Shown here in pieces: positions 46,645 through 57,195 of a stretch of DNA of 64,000 nt. The DNA is from Dichotomocladium elegans (lineage: Eukaryota > Mucoromycota > Mucoromycetes > Mucorales > Lichtheimiaceae). The position numbers and the translations under genes were made by a program. The stretch spans positions 1 to 64,000 of the forward strand of contig JAIXMN010000050.1 in the NCBI GenBank assembly GCA_025716815.1. Reading direction: 5' to 3'. How positions within the stretch are numbered: the first letter of the stretch is position 1; each line of letters begins with the position of its first letter. The notes under the pieces are model-generated. The model did not search any database. It was not told where the DNA came from and was given only the letters and a program-made list of their open reading frames with translations.

Positions 46645-48698
46645 ATGCAAGCATCAAATAGGCATCAATCAAGAGATTCACCGTGGAGTAGAGTAAGCAT
46701 AACAGGCTCTCTCCCGCCAGAAATTGACGATCAAGGGAATATTGAATATAAGGTTTTAAAAATACAAGGGACAAACACTGCGAATATGAGGAGTAAAATC
46801 AACACATCCTTTTCATTATTTAGTTAAAACTCATCGACCCTACCAATGAGCGGCTGGATCACCTCATTACACAACTAAATTGGAGGTAAACTTTTGGACG
46901 ACTAATCTGACCTTCTTATTAAATTAAACCTGATCTTCGCATGATTTTCTTTGTTACGAAGGATTGCTGAAGGAGACGGAGAAGCCATATATGAGATTGG
47001 AGTCGATGACGACGGGACCTGCGTCGGCAAGTGACAAGTTACAGTGCGGGATAGTCCACGACGAAGATTACTAATTGTCTTCACGTGTAGGTCTTGATGC
47101 AGAAGAGATGTTAGCTTCGATCAAAACGCTTCGGAAGATGGCTGATGCACTCGATGCTGACGTTTCCATAGCGCGCGAGATCACGCTAAAGCAGCTAGTG
47201 AGCCAGCATGCTAATCCATCCGACCGCACCGTTCTCGAAGCAATTGTCCGGCGACGTTATACGAACCAGGATCAATGCTGTATAGATATCCGTGTTGCCA
47301 TTCTGGGTGGACATGGTGAAGGTAAATCAACTTTACTCGGATACATCACCCACGGCATTCAGGACAACGGTCGAGGTCGCTCCAGGCTGAGTTGTGCCCG
47401 TCATCGACATGAGATTGAGTCGGGAAGGACGTCATCGGTTTCACAGGAGGTCATTGGCTATGACGCGGACGGGAATATCATTAACTATGCTAAGGAACAC
47501 ATCGTAACATGGGAGCAGATTTGCGAGGCGAGTGCCAAGATAATTACGTTTCTTGATCTCTGCGGCCATTCGAGGTACCTCCGCACTACTATATCGGGTA
47601 TGTCCGGCTACTGCCCTGATTATGCCGCTTTGGTAATATCCGGTAATCTGGGTGGAATTTCGGAAATGACCCGCGAGCATCTGGCCATTGCAGTTATGCT
47701 TCAGGTGCCTGTGTTCGTCATTGTGACAAAAGTAGACTTGGCAACACGCGGTCAACTTCAGAACACACTCAACAGCCTCGTACAATTGATCCGCTCGCCT
47801 GGTATGCGCAAAATTCCGATCATCATCAGAAACCACGACGATTTTTTTTCGTATGGGTGCAAATGGGCCTATAGTGGACCTGAGGTCCCTATTTTTCTGG
47901 TGTCCAATGTAACAGGAACAAACATTGATCTCTTGCACAAATTCTTTTCCTCTCTGCACAAGTCAACAAAAGAATATAATGGTTTACTGGAAGACTCTGT
48001 TGAGTTTCAGATCGAAAAGACATACTCCATACAAGGTACTTTAGGAAAGATAAAAAAGTAATGGCGGCCATTGCTTATGTTGTTGTCCAATTTTAGATGT
48101 CGGCATCGTTATTGGGGGTGTGCTACGCAAGGGCCGGATTACTACCGAAGAGCCAGAACGCATGTTTTATCTTGGGCCTGACGCGAAGGGATGTTACATC
48201 CAAGTTCAGGTCAGATCGATCCATCGACATCGTATACCGGCCAATTCTGTACACTGTGGGCAAGTGGCAACTCTTGCTATTACTTCCCCTGATCTGGAGT
48301 ATTTGCGGATACAGCGTGGAATGGTGCTTCTTGGGGTTGAAAATCCAACGAGCTACTTGGAATTTGAAGCAGAAATGCTTGTTTTATATCACCCAACTGG
48401 CGTAACCGTCGGAACCTGCGGTATGTTTTATTCTGGATCGATTCGGCAGCTTGCCAGGGTGATTGCTGTAACAGTGGAGCCTACTGTTACCAACAACATC
48501 CACGGAGATTGCAAGGCAGTGACCATTAGCAATGGCAACGACGCGGGCAATGCATCAATCATATCATCCGGAAAAGAAGGCCGTTGCATATTACGTTTCA
48601 TGAACGAACCTCAATATCTTTGCATAGACGCACGCCTTCTCTTTGTGGAAGGCAAAGCGAAGTGTTTAGGTCGGATAACGCGTGTTTTAAATGTGTAA
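46645..48698 (+). CDS. GTPBP1/GTPBP2-type translational GTPase
   Basis: Member of the GTPBP1/2 branch of EF-Tu-like GTPases, linked in animals to rescue of stalled ribosomes and mRNA turnover. Five exons (46645-46752, 46824-46885, 46962-47026, 47091-48035, 48097-48698) join in frame. The start ATG at 46645 leads to LPPEIDDQGNIEYKLKLIDP, HLITQLNWRIAEGDGEAIYE and IGVDDDGTCVGLDAEEML, the family N-terminal signature. The G domain shows GGHGEGKST (G1), FLDLCGHSRY (G3) and VTKVD (G4). Domains II-III follow (DVGIVIGGVLRKGRI, SPDLEYLRIQRGMVL, EGRCILRFMNEPQYL). Intron 3 begins with GC (GTCG|GCAAGT at 47027) instead of GT. Confidence 0.92.
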
Positions 48699-50585
48699 AT
48701 AACACAGTCGCTATGAAGCGACTTGGCTTCCCAGCCCTAACCGCCTACTTTGGTATTTGTGATGCCTCAAGAACCTGAAGCAACGAGCAAAGTTCCTGCA
48801 GTTTATTTTGTACGTTTACTGTTCTTCTGGACATTTCTCTACCGGCATATATAAAACAATGACAGAGACCAACTTACCTACTTTAAATTTCGTACATGAA
48901 ATAAAATAATGACATACAAAAGGGAATTACTACGCGCACGGAAAAATCATCTCGCGCACGGAAAATCGATGGGTAGTTTAGTGTCTCAGCTCACGCACGG
49001 AAAGTGTAACCATCAACTCACATACAGAAAAGGAAATCCCAGCTTATACACGGAAAGTGCGTCCATAGCTTATACACAGATAATGCAAGTGCTTTTCATA
49101 CAAGGAATCTATTTGTGTTCGACTAAATAGAGATGTACTTCAGTAGTTCATTCATAGTAATGTACAGGTCTTTTCAGAAGAAGTTTCCCATCTCGCACGC
49201 AAGGTGGTTGGTCTGGATCGGATGGTGGGTTTTTGGGATGGGTTAAGTGGGGGTTGGAGTGAGCCAAGGTGGGGGGGGGAAAATTCTGTCATGTGGTGGG
49301 CAAAATTTTTTGGGTGGTGAGTGAAGACTGGGGCAGGCAAAAAACGATTTAAGAGTCAGACGCTCGTTGATCTTTTCTTGTACTCAGTGCTTGGAGAAGC
49401 TCCGTTGTGCAGCACCTCCGCAATAGTTGTCGGTGGCGCTGAGGTAGTGGCGGTTTAGGAAGGGAAGAGCTTTAATGCGACTATATGACGGACCGTGGTG
49501 TATCTCCGCGGCCACGAACACAGCAGATGCCCCTTCTTCCCCGAAGGGCTTTAAGGTCAGAAAGTATAAAGATAAAGCCAGACGAAACGCGCACTTTTTT
49601 TTTGTTACAAAGGTCCGTTTGTTTGGGTGTGGCAAAAGGAACCGTAAAAGAAAAGCAGCCAAACATTTTTTATGGGATAGCGGCGAGGAGTACACCCAAA
49701 CCGATTTTTATTCAAGAAAAAAGAGAAAGCGAGAAGGCAAAGAAATGGCTCATCTGCAGAGAGCATCAGGAGGAAGAAGCAATTGTTCTTGAAAGAGGAC
49801 TGGGAAAGAAGCGGCTCGTCAAAAGACAACGGGAAAAATTCCAGGCCGTACAAGAGGGGCCTGCATTTCTTTTCTGTTCGACCATTGTTCCTAAAAACCG
49901 CAATACCGAATTCAAGCGCCCGCAGTGCCACTGTTCTTCAAGCCGGCAGCGGCATCAAATTCGTACTGCGAAACTCGGGATGGGCGCAAGCATAAGCGCA
50001 AATCGTTGAGTGAGAACAACTTATTGCAATTGACTAGCCGTTGAACGATTAGCAAGCTTGATTTGGTTCTGCATCGCCGAAGCCAAGTAACCATAGTAGC
50101 AATTGCAAACTGGGAGAAGAATATAAATACCACAAATGGATCGTATACTATGAATTGCTAAAGGATTCGTGCGAAAAGTTGGTTTCAACGTTGAAGTCCT
50201 GACTTGCGCTCGTCCTTCGAACTGCCCTGCTGCTTTGTTTTGAAAAAATTTTCTCGCGAACTCTTGAACACATCTATTCCGCTTTCCGTTTTGCGAAGCT
50301 CAGCATCACGAAACGATTATCACTTATTCTCGTCATTAGCCTGATGCAACCGCTTCAGATTTGTTCAATCACAGTAGTGCGATCCGTGGTTTACCAGCTT
50401 TCGTAACCAATCTTTCTGCAAGTCGCATTTACACATTGTTAGGAAATCACCTCTCAGACGGACGAATGTTCTCTGTAATAGCGGATTTTGAACGCTACAT
50501 AATTCTTGATTAAAACCAAGCTCAAGTACGAAAAGATTAAGAAAGCAGAAAAGCAGCGTCGGTTTATTGATTTGGGAAAGCAAAC
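48699..50585. other. Gene-poor region with one unrecognised long frame
   Basis: Apart from the CACGGAAA cluster, it contains a G-rich stretch (about 49195-49320) and a 174-codon plus-strand frame (49485-50009). That frame is rich in Lys, Arg and Glu and has no recognised domain. Several frames overlap it on both strands, so I do not call a gene. Confidence 0.4.
48925..49085 (+). repeat. Cluster of irregular CACGGAAA repeats
   Basis: Seven copies of a (C/T)(G/A)CACGGAAA-like motif, two of them changed to CATACAGAAA and TACACAGATAA, lie 19-41 bases apart. Several are preceded by CTCA or CTTA. Spacers differ in length and sequence and the motif is short, so this is not a CRISPR array. Confidence 0.6.
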
Positions 50586-51328
50586 TTAAACATGAGCGTT
50601 GCACTTTGCTGGAGAGTAATTGCTCAATACATCAGTCATGCGATCGATCAATCTCTCTTTCTTTGATGCATCCAGGAGTCTGCGATTTATAGCCAATGGC
50701 AAATTTTCCATTATGTATTCAGCAGCATTCCAACTGATTTCTTCTTGGGGGAAGACGGGACATGGCCGGCATTTTCGATCTTGGTGAAGATAGCGGTTGC
50801 AGCCTCTTCTTGTAAGATATCGAAGCCGAAGTACCACGTCTCCTCCTCCAAACTGGCCATGATAGCCAGGACTTCGTCGACGAAATCGAGCATTTATTGT
50901 GCGGTGGTAAACCCCGAGGAGGAGCGCACAGAAGTGGTAAGTACGCCTCTACCAGACATAGCAGCTAGGGCGCGGAGGTCGGGTGTGAGTATCGCTGGAT
51001 CACTGGCGATGGGTGGCGACACTTTCGGCGATACTGAGTATGTACAGCGAGCGTTGATGGCAAATGCTGCTTCGGCAAAAAAAGCACATTATCATCCGCC
51101 TTGAAGTCGTCCCTATCGACAACTTCATCAAGCGGCGGAGCACGCCTTGCCTCTCTTCCTCCATCTGGCTGATGGGGAAACACCAAAAGCGCTCGAAGGT
51201 GTTCCTTGCGTTTTTTGCAGCCATTTCTGCAACGCGCTTTTCGATACCGCCTCTGTAGTAGCTTGCGAGCACGCAACCATCACATCTTCTACGGCGCACG
51301 TGGGATAGGCATCAACATACTCAAGCAT
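50586..51328 (-). pseudogene. Decayed DDE transposase (IS630/Tc1-like)
   Basis: Frames shift several times on the minus strand. In order there are MLEYVDAYPTCAVEDVMVAC and SKSALQKWLQKTQGTP (helix-turn-helix-like, 51328 to about 51180), then LDFVDEVLAIMASLEEETWY and FGFDILQEEA (about 50893-50820). In another frame come WNAAEYIMENLPLAINRRLL and LIDRMTDVLSNYS, ending at 50586. The pattern FD...NxAEyI is like the second ORF of the Tc1-like element at 60379-60798 (FDAMP...LNPTDAIF). The assignment rests on this layout and is moderate. The gypsy 3' LTR begins 141 bases to the right. Confidence 0.45.
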
Positions 51329-51468
51329 GAAACGAACGAACTTGCTATCGAACTGCTTGGCCTTCTGGCGTTAATCTTCTTTTGGGCATTACGTTCAGAC
51401 CACTGGATCGGCTGTATCGGGCGACGTGTGCGATAAAAGTCGACGATGCCATATGCACACCTTCTGTG

Positions 51469-51861
51469 TGTGGTGTTTTATTTCTTTTTTATGGTGGACA
51501 GTTAGAATACGATGAGACTCGTGGATGTCTTTTATTCGAATGAAATCGGAATCAAGGTCCTCCATCGCTACACATTTATCTACTATTTATATGATTTATG
51601 GGAGAGGTCCTAATTAGGTCAACTGGCTACTCCGTCTTACACGGGTACTCGGAGATGGTAGCACTATTACAGATAAGGTGCTTGTGTGTGTATCGGTGAC
51701 CTCTGTCATAAATTATGTGTCCTTGTTTTCAGACCATCCTCACGCCGGTAAAACCTCATAAAAACCCAGTGGGAGAGAAATAGAGGGAAAAAGACTGTGG
51801 AAATGGATCTGGTTATAACGCGGCGTCATGGATCCTTCAATCTGTAACCACCTATGCGACA
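51469..51861 (-). repeat. 3' LTR of the gypsy element (LTR-A)
   Basis: 393 bases. On the minus strand it begins TGTCGCATAGGTGG and ends AAAACACCACA. It is bordered inward by the polypurine tract, and it matches the solo LTRs at 3018-3394 and 54156-54551. The outer flanking 5-mer is CTGTG; its partner is outside the window. Confidence 0.92.
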
Positions 51862-51872
51862 TTACCCCCTCC
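51862..51872 (-). other. Polypurine tract next to 3' LTR
   Basis: GGAGGGGGTAA on the minus strand, ending directly at the LTR start TGTCGC. This is the expected plus-strand priming site of an LTR retrotransposon. Confidence 0.8.
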
Positions 51873-51930
51873 AGATTGGAACAATCGGAAAATAGGAAGA
51901 GAGCATGGTCGATTACGTGATATTGACGGA

Positions 51931-53613
51931 TTATAGCCGTCTTCTTTGGCTTCTCCTTGGAGGAGGATTGTGATCGGTATTGTCCTTTTTAGGCGATAGC
52001 GTATTGGAAGGAATTGCATCAGCCTTTGATTCGTCTTTTCCTAGTGGATTCCAGTATTCGATGATAAAGCCAGGATCAGTGAACTTATCGGGTGTCAGCC
52101 ATTGGTCGTCTTCAGCGCCATAGCCTTTCCATCGTACTAAGTATTGTCGTTTTCCTGGTTGTCCTTTGTGCGCAACTATAGCTTGTGCTTCGTATAATTC
52201 GTCTTGAGGGATAACTTCGTCTTGGTTAATAAGTTTCATCTCAGAGGGCGAATAGTCTCTAGGCATTAAAGCTCCTGTTTCATCTTGCAGCACGTAGGAC
52301 CCTCCTTGTGTCTTGCGCAGTACTGTGTAAGGTCCTTCAAAAACGAGGGCCAGTTTGCTTCTTCGGTTCTGGACTTGCACCATCACGTGGCTCCGTTCTG
52401 GAAAATCAATCAAATGATATTTTTGGTCGAACTTTTTCTTTTGTTTACCGCCGTGTTCTTCCGTTCTTTGTTTCAAGGCAGGAAAGACGACGTCATGCAT
52501 ATACGCGGCACGTTCCATAAGTTCTTGGTGTGTCGACGCTCTGTTCTCAACGGCACCATTACATCGATAGTCCTTCATCTCATTAATTCGTCGAGCGAAC
52601 ATTAGTGAGAATGGCGAAGAACCTAACCTCTCGGAGATACGGCTATTGATTTCCAGTTGTGTGCTGGGAACGTAGAAGTCCCAGTCTTTACCTGTGCCTT
52701 CAATTTTCTTGCGAATGACACTCAGAGTCGTTTGTACCCAACGTTCGGCAATCCCATTAGCGCGCGGGTGGTATGGTGTAGTAAGTCGGTGGTCGATACC
52801 TAGGCTGTCAATAAATTTCTTCATCTTGAAGTTCTTGAATTCGCTTCCATTGTCTGATTGTATGATCTTAGGTAAACCAAAATCGCAGAATACAGATTTG
52901 AAGACTTCAACGATAGTATCAGCTGACTTTTCTGGTAATGCTCGCAGTATACAAAAGCGTGTGCATACATCGACAAAGACGATGATATAATTGTTGCCTT
53001 TGTTCAAACTGCGGTGAAAATTGATCAAGTAAACTGCCCAGTGATCGCCTGGTAAGTAAGCGTAAATTGGTCTCAAGGGATTGAAGCCTCGTTTGCCAAT
53101 ATTGTAGCGTTGACATTGAACACACGATTTGACATACTCTACGGCGTCTTGGAATAAATTCCTCCAGTGGATACCATCGGCATGTAATGATCGTACAATA
53201 TGTTCTGCTCCTTCGCGACCACCTGTCAAGTGTGCTTTCTCTAGCAAGGCAGGACGTTCCGGGTCTGGTGGACACATTGTATCTTGTGGGGACTCGTATG
53301 TTTTGACCAGGAATACTGGTTTGTTGGGCGTGTTTTTCTTTGCCGATCGAATTATGGCTGCATTACCCCCCTCCAGCTGTTCGTCATGGGCGAACAAGCG
53401 CGAAAGGTTATCCGGCAGCACATTCTCAATACCAGGCAAGTGTACAACGCGGAAATTGTAGTCGAGCAAAGTGTCTAACCAATTGATCATCATCTGATTA
53501 GCAATCTTCTGGGTGTGCAAGTAAGTAAGAGTCTTGTGGTCAGTATACAGAGTAAAAGGATTTCCCCATAAGTACTGGTGAAATTTCTGGAGTGCATAGA
53601 TGATGGCTAGCAA
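51931..53613 (-). pseudogene. Gypsy pol: RNase H end, integrase and chromodomain
   Basis: 560-codon open frame. It starts inside RNase H (LAIIYALQKFHQYLWG, YTDHKTLTYLHTQ). It then has the integrase HHCC zinc module (HLTGGREGAEH...CVQC) and the core with QSDNGSEF (second Asp) and ANGIAERWVQ (Glu). The first catalytic Asp is missing: the expected D-L-I-G-P stretch reads Y-L-I-N-F (Tyr codon at 53029-53031). The C-terminus is a chromodomain (RQYLVRWKGYGAEDDQWLTP) plus a basic tail. Chromodomains in this class guide insertion to modified histones. It is part of a longer polyprotein, not a gene with its own start. The join to the upstream part is frameshifted near 53630. Confidence 0.9.
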
Positions 53614-54155
53614 CTCTCGCTTCGTCGTGGAATAATTACGTCGGACTTGCTTAAAGAGCGAGCCATAAACGATACATACTGCTTCTGGCCATCTTTCATC
53701 TGGAAGAGGACGGCACCAATCCCATAGTTCGAAGCGTCGGTAGCCACATAGAACGGTAATGAGAGATCCGGGTATCGCAAGAGGGTACGTTCGGCTAACA
53801 GAGCTTTCAGCTTCTTAAAGCCTTTGTTATGCTCGTCAGTCCAGAGTTGATTCCGGGATCCAGCGGAACGTAACGCATCGAATGGTGCACTGATGTCGGA
53901 AACCTTTGGAATATGGTCGCGGAAATAATTGATAATACCCATAAAACGCATTACATCCTTGCCTGTCCGTGGTATAGGCCACTGTAGGACATTGGTAAGT
54001 TTTCGTTCATCAGGGGTAATACCACTCTGCGAGATACAGAATCCAAGTAAATAAACCGATCGTTGTGCAAAATGGCACTTCGCGGGATTGAGGAGCAAAT
54101 TGACGTTGGTCAGTGCTTGGATAGCCAATTGGACGTGGCGTGTATGTTCAGCCAT

Positions 54156-54551
54156 TGTGGTGTTTTAGTTGTTTTTTAAGTTGGACAGTTAGAATACGAT
54201 GAGATTCGTGGATGTCTTTTATTCGAATGAAATCGGAATCAAGATCCTCCATCGCTACACATTTATCTACTATTTATATGATTTATGGCAGAGGTCCTAA
54301 TTAGGTCAACTGGCTACTCCGTCTTACACGGGTACTCGGAGATGGTAGCACTATTACAGATAAGGTGCTTGTGTGTGTATCGGTGACCTCTATCATACGT
54401 CATATGTCCTTGTTCCTTTCAGACCATCCTCACGTCAGTAAAACCTCATAAAAACCCAGTGGGAGAAAAATAGAGGGAAAAAGACTGTGGAAATGGATCT
54501 GGTTATAACGCGGCGTCATGGATCCTTCAATCTGTAATCACCTATGCGACA
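54156..54551 (-). mobile_element. Solo LTR of the same family (LTR-A) inside pol, TSD GCCAT
   Basis: 396 bases matching the 3' LTR at 51469-51861. Perfect 5-base duplication GCCAT at 54151-54155 and 54552-54556. It sits between SRTMA and EHTRH of RT. The frame continues across it when LTR and one TSD are removed. Confidence 0.96.
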
Positions 54552-54725
54552 GCCATTGTACGAGAGTGTACTACGATATCATCCACGAAGGTTTGGACAA
54601 ATGGCATCTCCTTGTAAATCGACGACATCACTCTTTGGAGCTTGGACGATATGGGTTCCAAACCGAAAGGACATCCGCGGAACATGTATTGGATTCCATC
54701 GTGAGTGAATGTGGTCTTGTGCTGG

Positions 54726-55042
54726 TGTAACAGTACAGGCACTGTTGTGCGAGTACTTACAAAAAGCTTCTGATATACAGCGTGGAGGAAGCGCGAACGC
54801 GACGAGAAGAACGATGATTATAATAATACAACGTGGGGATGCCCGACGTCACAGGGCATCCTTGTTTATATAGTAGACAGTAGCGGGGTAATTACAGTGG
54901 TATACATATAGGATCGACGTACAGAGAAAGTGAGTGTGGTACATAATGTCGTCGCCAGAGATGTGGTCTTGATCGTGATCGTTATCCTTGTAGTATCTTG
55001 GTCGTCGGTCAAGAGTGACCGGTCACTGTAGCTACTGCTACA
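54726..55042. mobile_element. Solo LTR of a second family (LTR-B) inside pol, TSD GCTGG
   Basis: 317 bases, TGTAACAGTACAGG...CTACTGCTACA, with TG/CA ends. Perfect duplication GCTGG at 54721-54725 and 55043-55047. It separates NEADQ from HKTTFTH of RT; the frame is restored without it. I see no other copy in the window. Orientation is not certain. Confidence 0.9.
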
Positions 55043-55141
55043 GCTGGTCAGCTTCATTAATCTGGAATCGATGGAACGCGCTCTTAAAATCTAGCATAGT
55101 GAATACAGCTGAACCACCTAAGGATGAAAAGATTTCCTCGA

Positions 55142-56189
55142 TCAAAGGTAATGGATATCGGTCATCAGGAAGATACTTATTAATGTGGCGAGGATCCAGA
55201 CATGGACGTTTGCCAGTCTTGTTGCCATATTCTCCTTCTTGTCGGCCAAAGTGAGAGGACTGTTCCAGCTGGAATTGACGGATGCCTTGACAATAATACC
55301 GTCTTCGAGCCAACTTTTGACAGCATCATCAACAATGGGACGTACAGCATAAGGTAAAGGGTATCCCCGTTGATATGCGGATACACCTTTGGGAGTGTCG
55401 AGATAGATGACTGACTCGGGTACCATACAGAAAGCATCTTTCGGGATTGTTGCATTGCCCTTGATATATGGTTCGAGTGCCCTACGGAATGCGGTTTGTT
55501 CAGACGGTCTACCTGCAGGTGAACTGTTTGGCTCGGCTTCATCTTCATATGGCACGACACGTTCATCCTTCTTGTTTAATAGTTCGTCGTCATCATCCCA
55601 CCTTGTCGCAACGCCAGTCAAAGCAACGCCAAGTCTTGGCAGTAAGTCTAGACCTATTATGACATCAGTGTCATCGTTAAGATCCATGACTTCAAACGAA
55701 TGCTTGATAGTTCGATGGTTGTAGCATATAAGAAGCGGATCGGTGGTGTCCAAACGGGGTAATTGATCATTTTTTCCAGCGTATAAGATGAGTCCTGAAG
55801 CGTCATTGATAACCCAGTTGTTTTTTAAGCAAATATCTTTATTAAGAACCGACATTTCTGCTCCGGTGTTGAGGAGACCCAGGAGACGCTCACTCTGTAT
55901 GAGGATAGGAGTTGTCAGCCTCAAAGAATCGCTTCGGGTATTCAACGCAATCAAACGCAATCGCTTACCAGACGAATGTTTAGCCAGTTCCAGACAGGCA
56001 TCAGCATCAAGCTCCATGAGCTCGAGCTCCTCGTCGGCGGGGTGCTTCTTTTCGGCAACCTGTCGAGCAGGGCACGAATCGGCAGCAGCGGTCTTGGTGA
56101 GGGTTAGGCGGTTAAGCCTCTTGCGCTCCCTCTTCTCCTCCATCGAGGTCTTGTACTCCTCGCCGCGATAGCCCTTGCTCCAGTCCTTC
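55142..56189 (-). pseudogene. Gypsy protease and start of reverse transcriptase
   Basis: The open frame continues to 56302 inside the neighbouring solo LTR, but gypsy sequence ends at the TSD. It contains LLGLLNTGAEMSVLN, the retropepsin active site with Asp changed to Asn (normally DTGA; codon at 55868-55870), and VIIGLDLLPRLG. The linker and RT N-terminus (YPLPYAVRPIVDDAVKSWLE, GIIVKASVNSSWNSPLTLAD) follow. At about 55200 the frame shifts relative to the conserved continuation GNKTGKRPCLDPRHIN. Protease is probably inactive from the D to N change. Confidence 0.87.
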
Positions 56190-56194
56190 TTGCA

Positions 56195-56828
56195 TGTCGC
56201 GGATACAGGGCAGACAGACAAGAAAGTGTAGCGCAGGAACAAGACAGGAGAACAGAAGGCAGGCACAGACCGAGAATAGGTTGGCAGTGATAGTGCTGGC
56301 AATGGAGTAGAGGGAAAGATCAGGAACTACTCTAGAGAACAATACTATACTACTAACCAGAATTGTGCCTGACAGAAAAGAATCAAGACAAGACAGGACA
56401 AGAGATGGAGGACAAGACAAGAACTACACTACGGGCGGTGGGTGTTAGGTACTCCCAATCACACAGCATGCACCAATTCGGATAGCTACCAGGAACAAGG
56501 CAGAGCCCAAGAGGCAGGACAAAGGATAGGTATGAATCGATAGACCGGATAGACAGAGAACTGATGACCAGGGATGATATATGACGAAGGATAATCTGAT
56601 GATATTTTATTATTACAAATACGAGGGTATTTATACTAGATCTTATGGGAGAGGCGTATGGGATATACTGAGGTTCGTTGCAATGACTTGAAGAATTAAT
56701 AAATGTAGACGGAGTAATAAATGCAATCGACCAAAATTAATGCAACCAGGACAATAAATGCATTCGTGAAAGGGGTACCCAGGGTAAGGGGCGAACGCTC
56801 TCGAATAATCCCATTTTGGGTCATGACA
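56195..56828 (-). mobile_element. Solo LTR of a third family (LTR-C) at the gag/pol zinc-knuckle region, TSD TTGCA
   Basis: 634 bases. On the minus strand it begins TGTCATGACCCAAAATGGG and ends GTATCCGCGACA. Perfect duplication TTGCA at 56190-56194 and 56829-56833. It has TATAAATA (AGTATAAATACC) and AATAAAATA signals on the minus strand. An old fragment of the same family lies at 8668-8945. It splits the second zinc knuckle between CIYC and KKDWSKG. Confidence 0.9.
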
Positions 56829-56833
56829 TTGCA

Positions 56834-57195
56834 ATAGATGCAGCGGCTTTCCTTGATGGCACGCTGCTCTTCGGTGAGTTCCTTGGCAGGTTTTGGCTTG
56901 GGCTTGGGGGACTTGCTGCGCCGACAGCGCTCTGAACATTCACGACGTTCGTGACCCCAATCGTGTCCATCGCGGCAGAAGGAACGGTTTCTCGATCGTC
57001 GATCGGAATAGCAGTGGTGGTGGTGCTCGGCAGGATCGTCACGTTGGGCATGCAAACTACGATTGCGAGTGCGGATCTCCGTCGCCTGGATCAGTGTGGT
57101 GAACATTGATCCGTGTTAGAGAACTTAGCTGGTTTCACATCACTATCGTCGATATCCTGAAACTAAGACAATGATGAATTTGACACATTGATGTT
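56834..57195 (-). pseudogene. Gypsy gag, C-terminal part with degenerate zinc knuckles
   Basis: The minus-strand frame contains CRDGHDWGHERREC, a CCHC knuckle whose second Cys reads Gly. A Lys/Pro-rich linker and the start of a second knuckle (CIYC) follow. The second knuckle continues beyond the solo LTR as KKDWSKGYRGEEY, with Tyr at the expected His and last Cys positions. Upstream of 57106 the frame is broken, and at about 57195 the sequence ends at the hAT border. Confidence 0.75.

Larger units (their letters stand above)
53607..55313 (-). pseudogene. Gypsy pol: reverse transcriptase and RNase H start, split by two solo LTRs
   Basis: Pieces in order on the minus strand: RPCLDPRHINKYLPDDRYPL and FTMLDFKSAFHRFQINEADQ (55250-55048), KTTFTHDGIQYMFRGCPFGL and FVQTFVDDIVVHSRTMA (54725-54557) and EHTRHVQLAIQAL...NPAKCHFAQ (54150 onward). 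RNase H-like YVATDASNYGIGAVLFQ follows. FVDD is the RT active site. The gaps are exactly the two solo LTRs, and removing each with one TSD keeps the frame. Near 53630 one base shift separates SLSKSDV from NYSTTKRELLA. Confidence 0.88.
51469..57195 (-). mobile_element. Ty3/gypsy chromovirus, degenerate and multiply interrupted, 5' end displaced
   Basis: The element reads right to left: gag zinc knuckles, protease, reverse transcriptase, RNase H, integrase, chromodomain, polypurine tract and 3' LTR. It is interrupted by three solo LTRs (54156-54551, 54726-55042, 56195-56828). On its 5' side it is cut in gag by a hAT element starting at about 57196, so the rest of gag and the 5' LTR lie beyond the window. 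Frameshifts occur in RT (about 55200) and RNase H (about 53630), and key catalytic residues are changed. It is not autonomous. Confidence 0.93.

Noticed and set aside
48925..49085. Possible CRISPR array
   Set aside because: The repeated unit is only about 9 bases, spacers vary widely, copies are diverged, and the genome is eukaryotic.
49485..50009. 174-codon plus-strand frame as a gene
   Set aside because: Strongly biased Lys/Arg/Glu composition with no motif, and several long frames overlap on both strands. Kept only as a note.
54866..55057. 63-codon frame in LTR-B
   Set aside because: It lies within the 317-base solo LTR defined by the GCTGG duplication, and its Thr/Ser-rich sequence has no motif.
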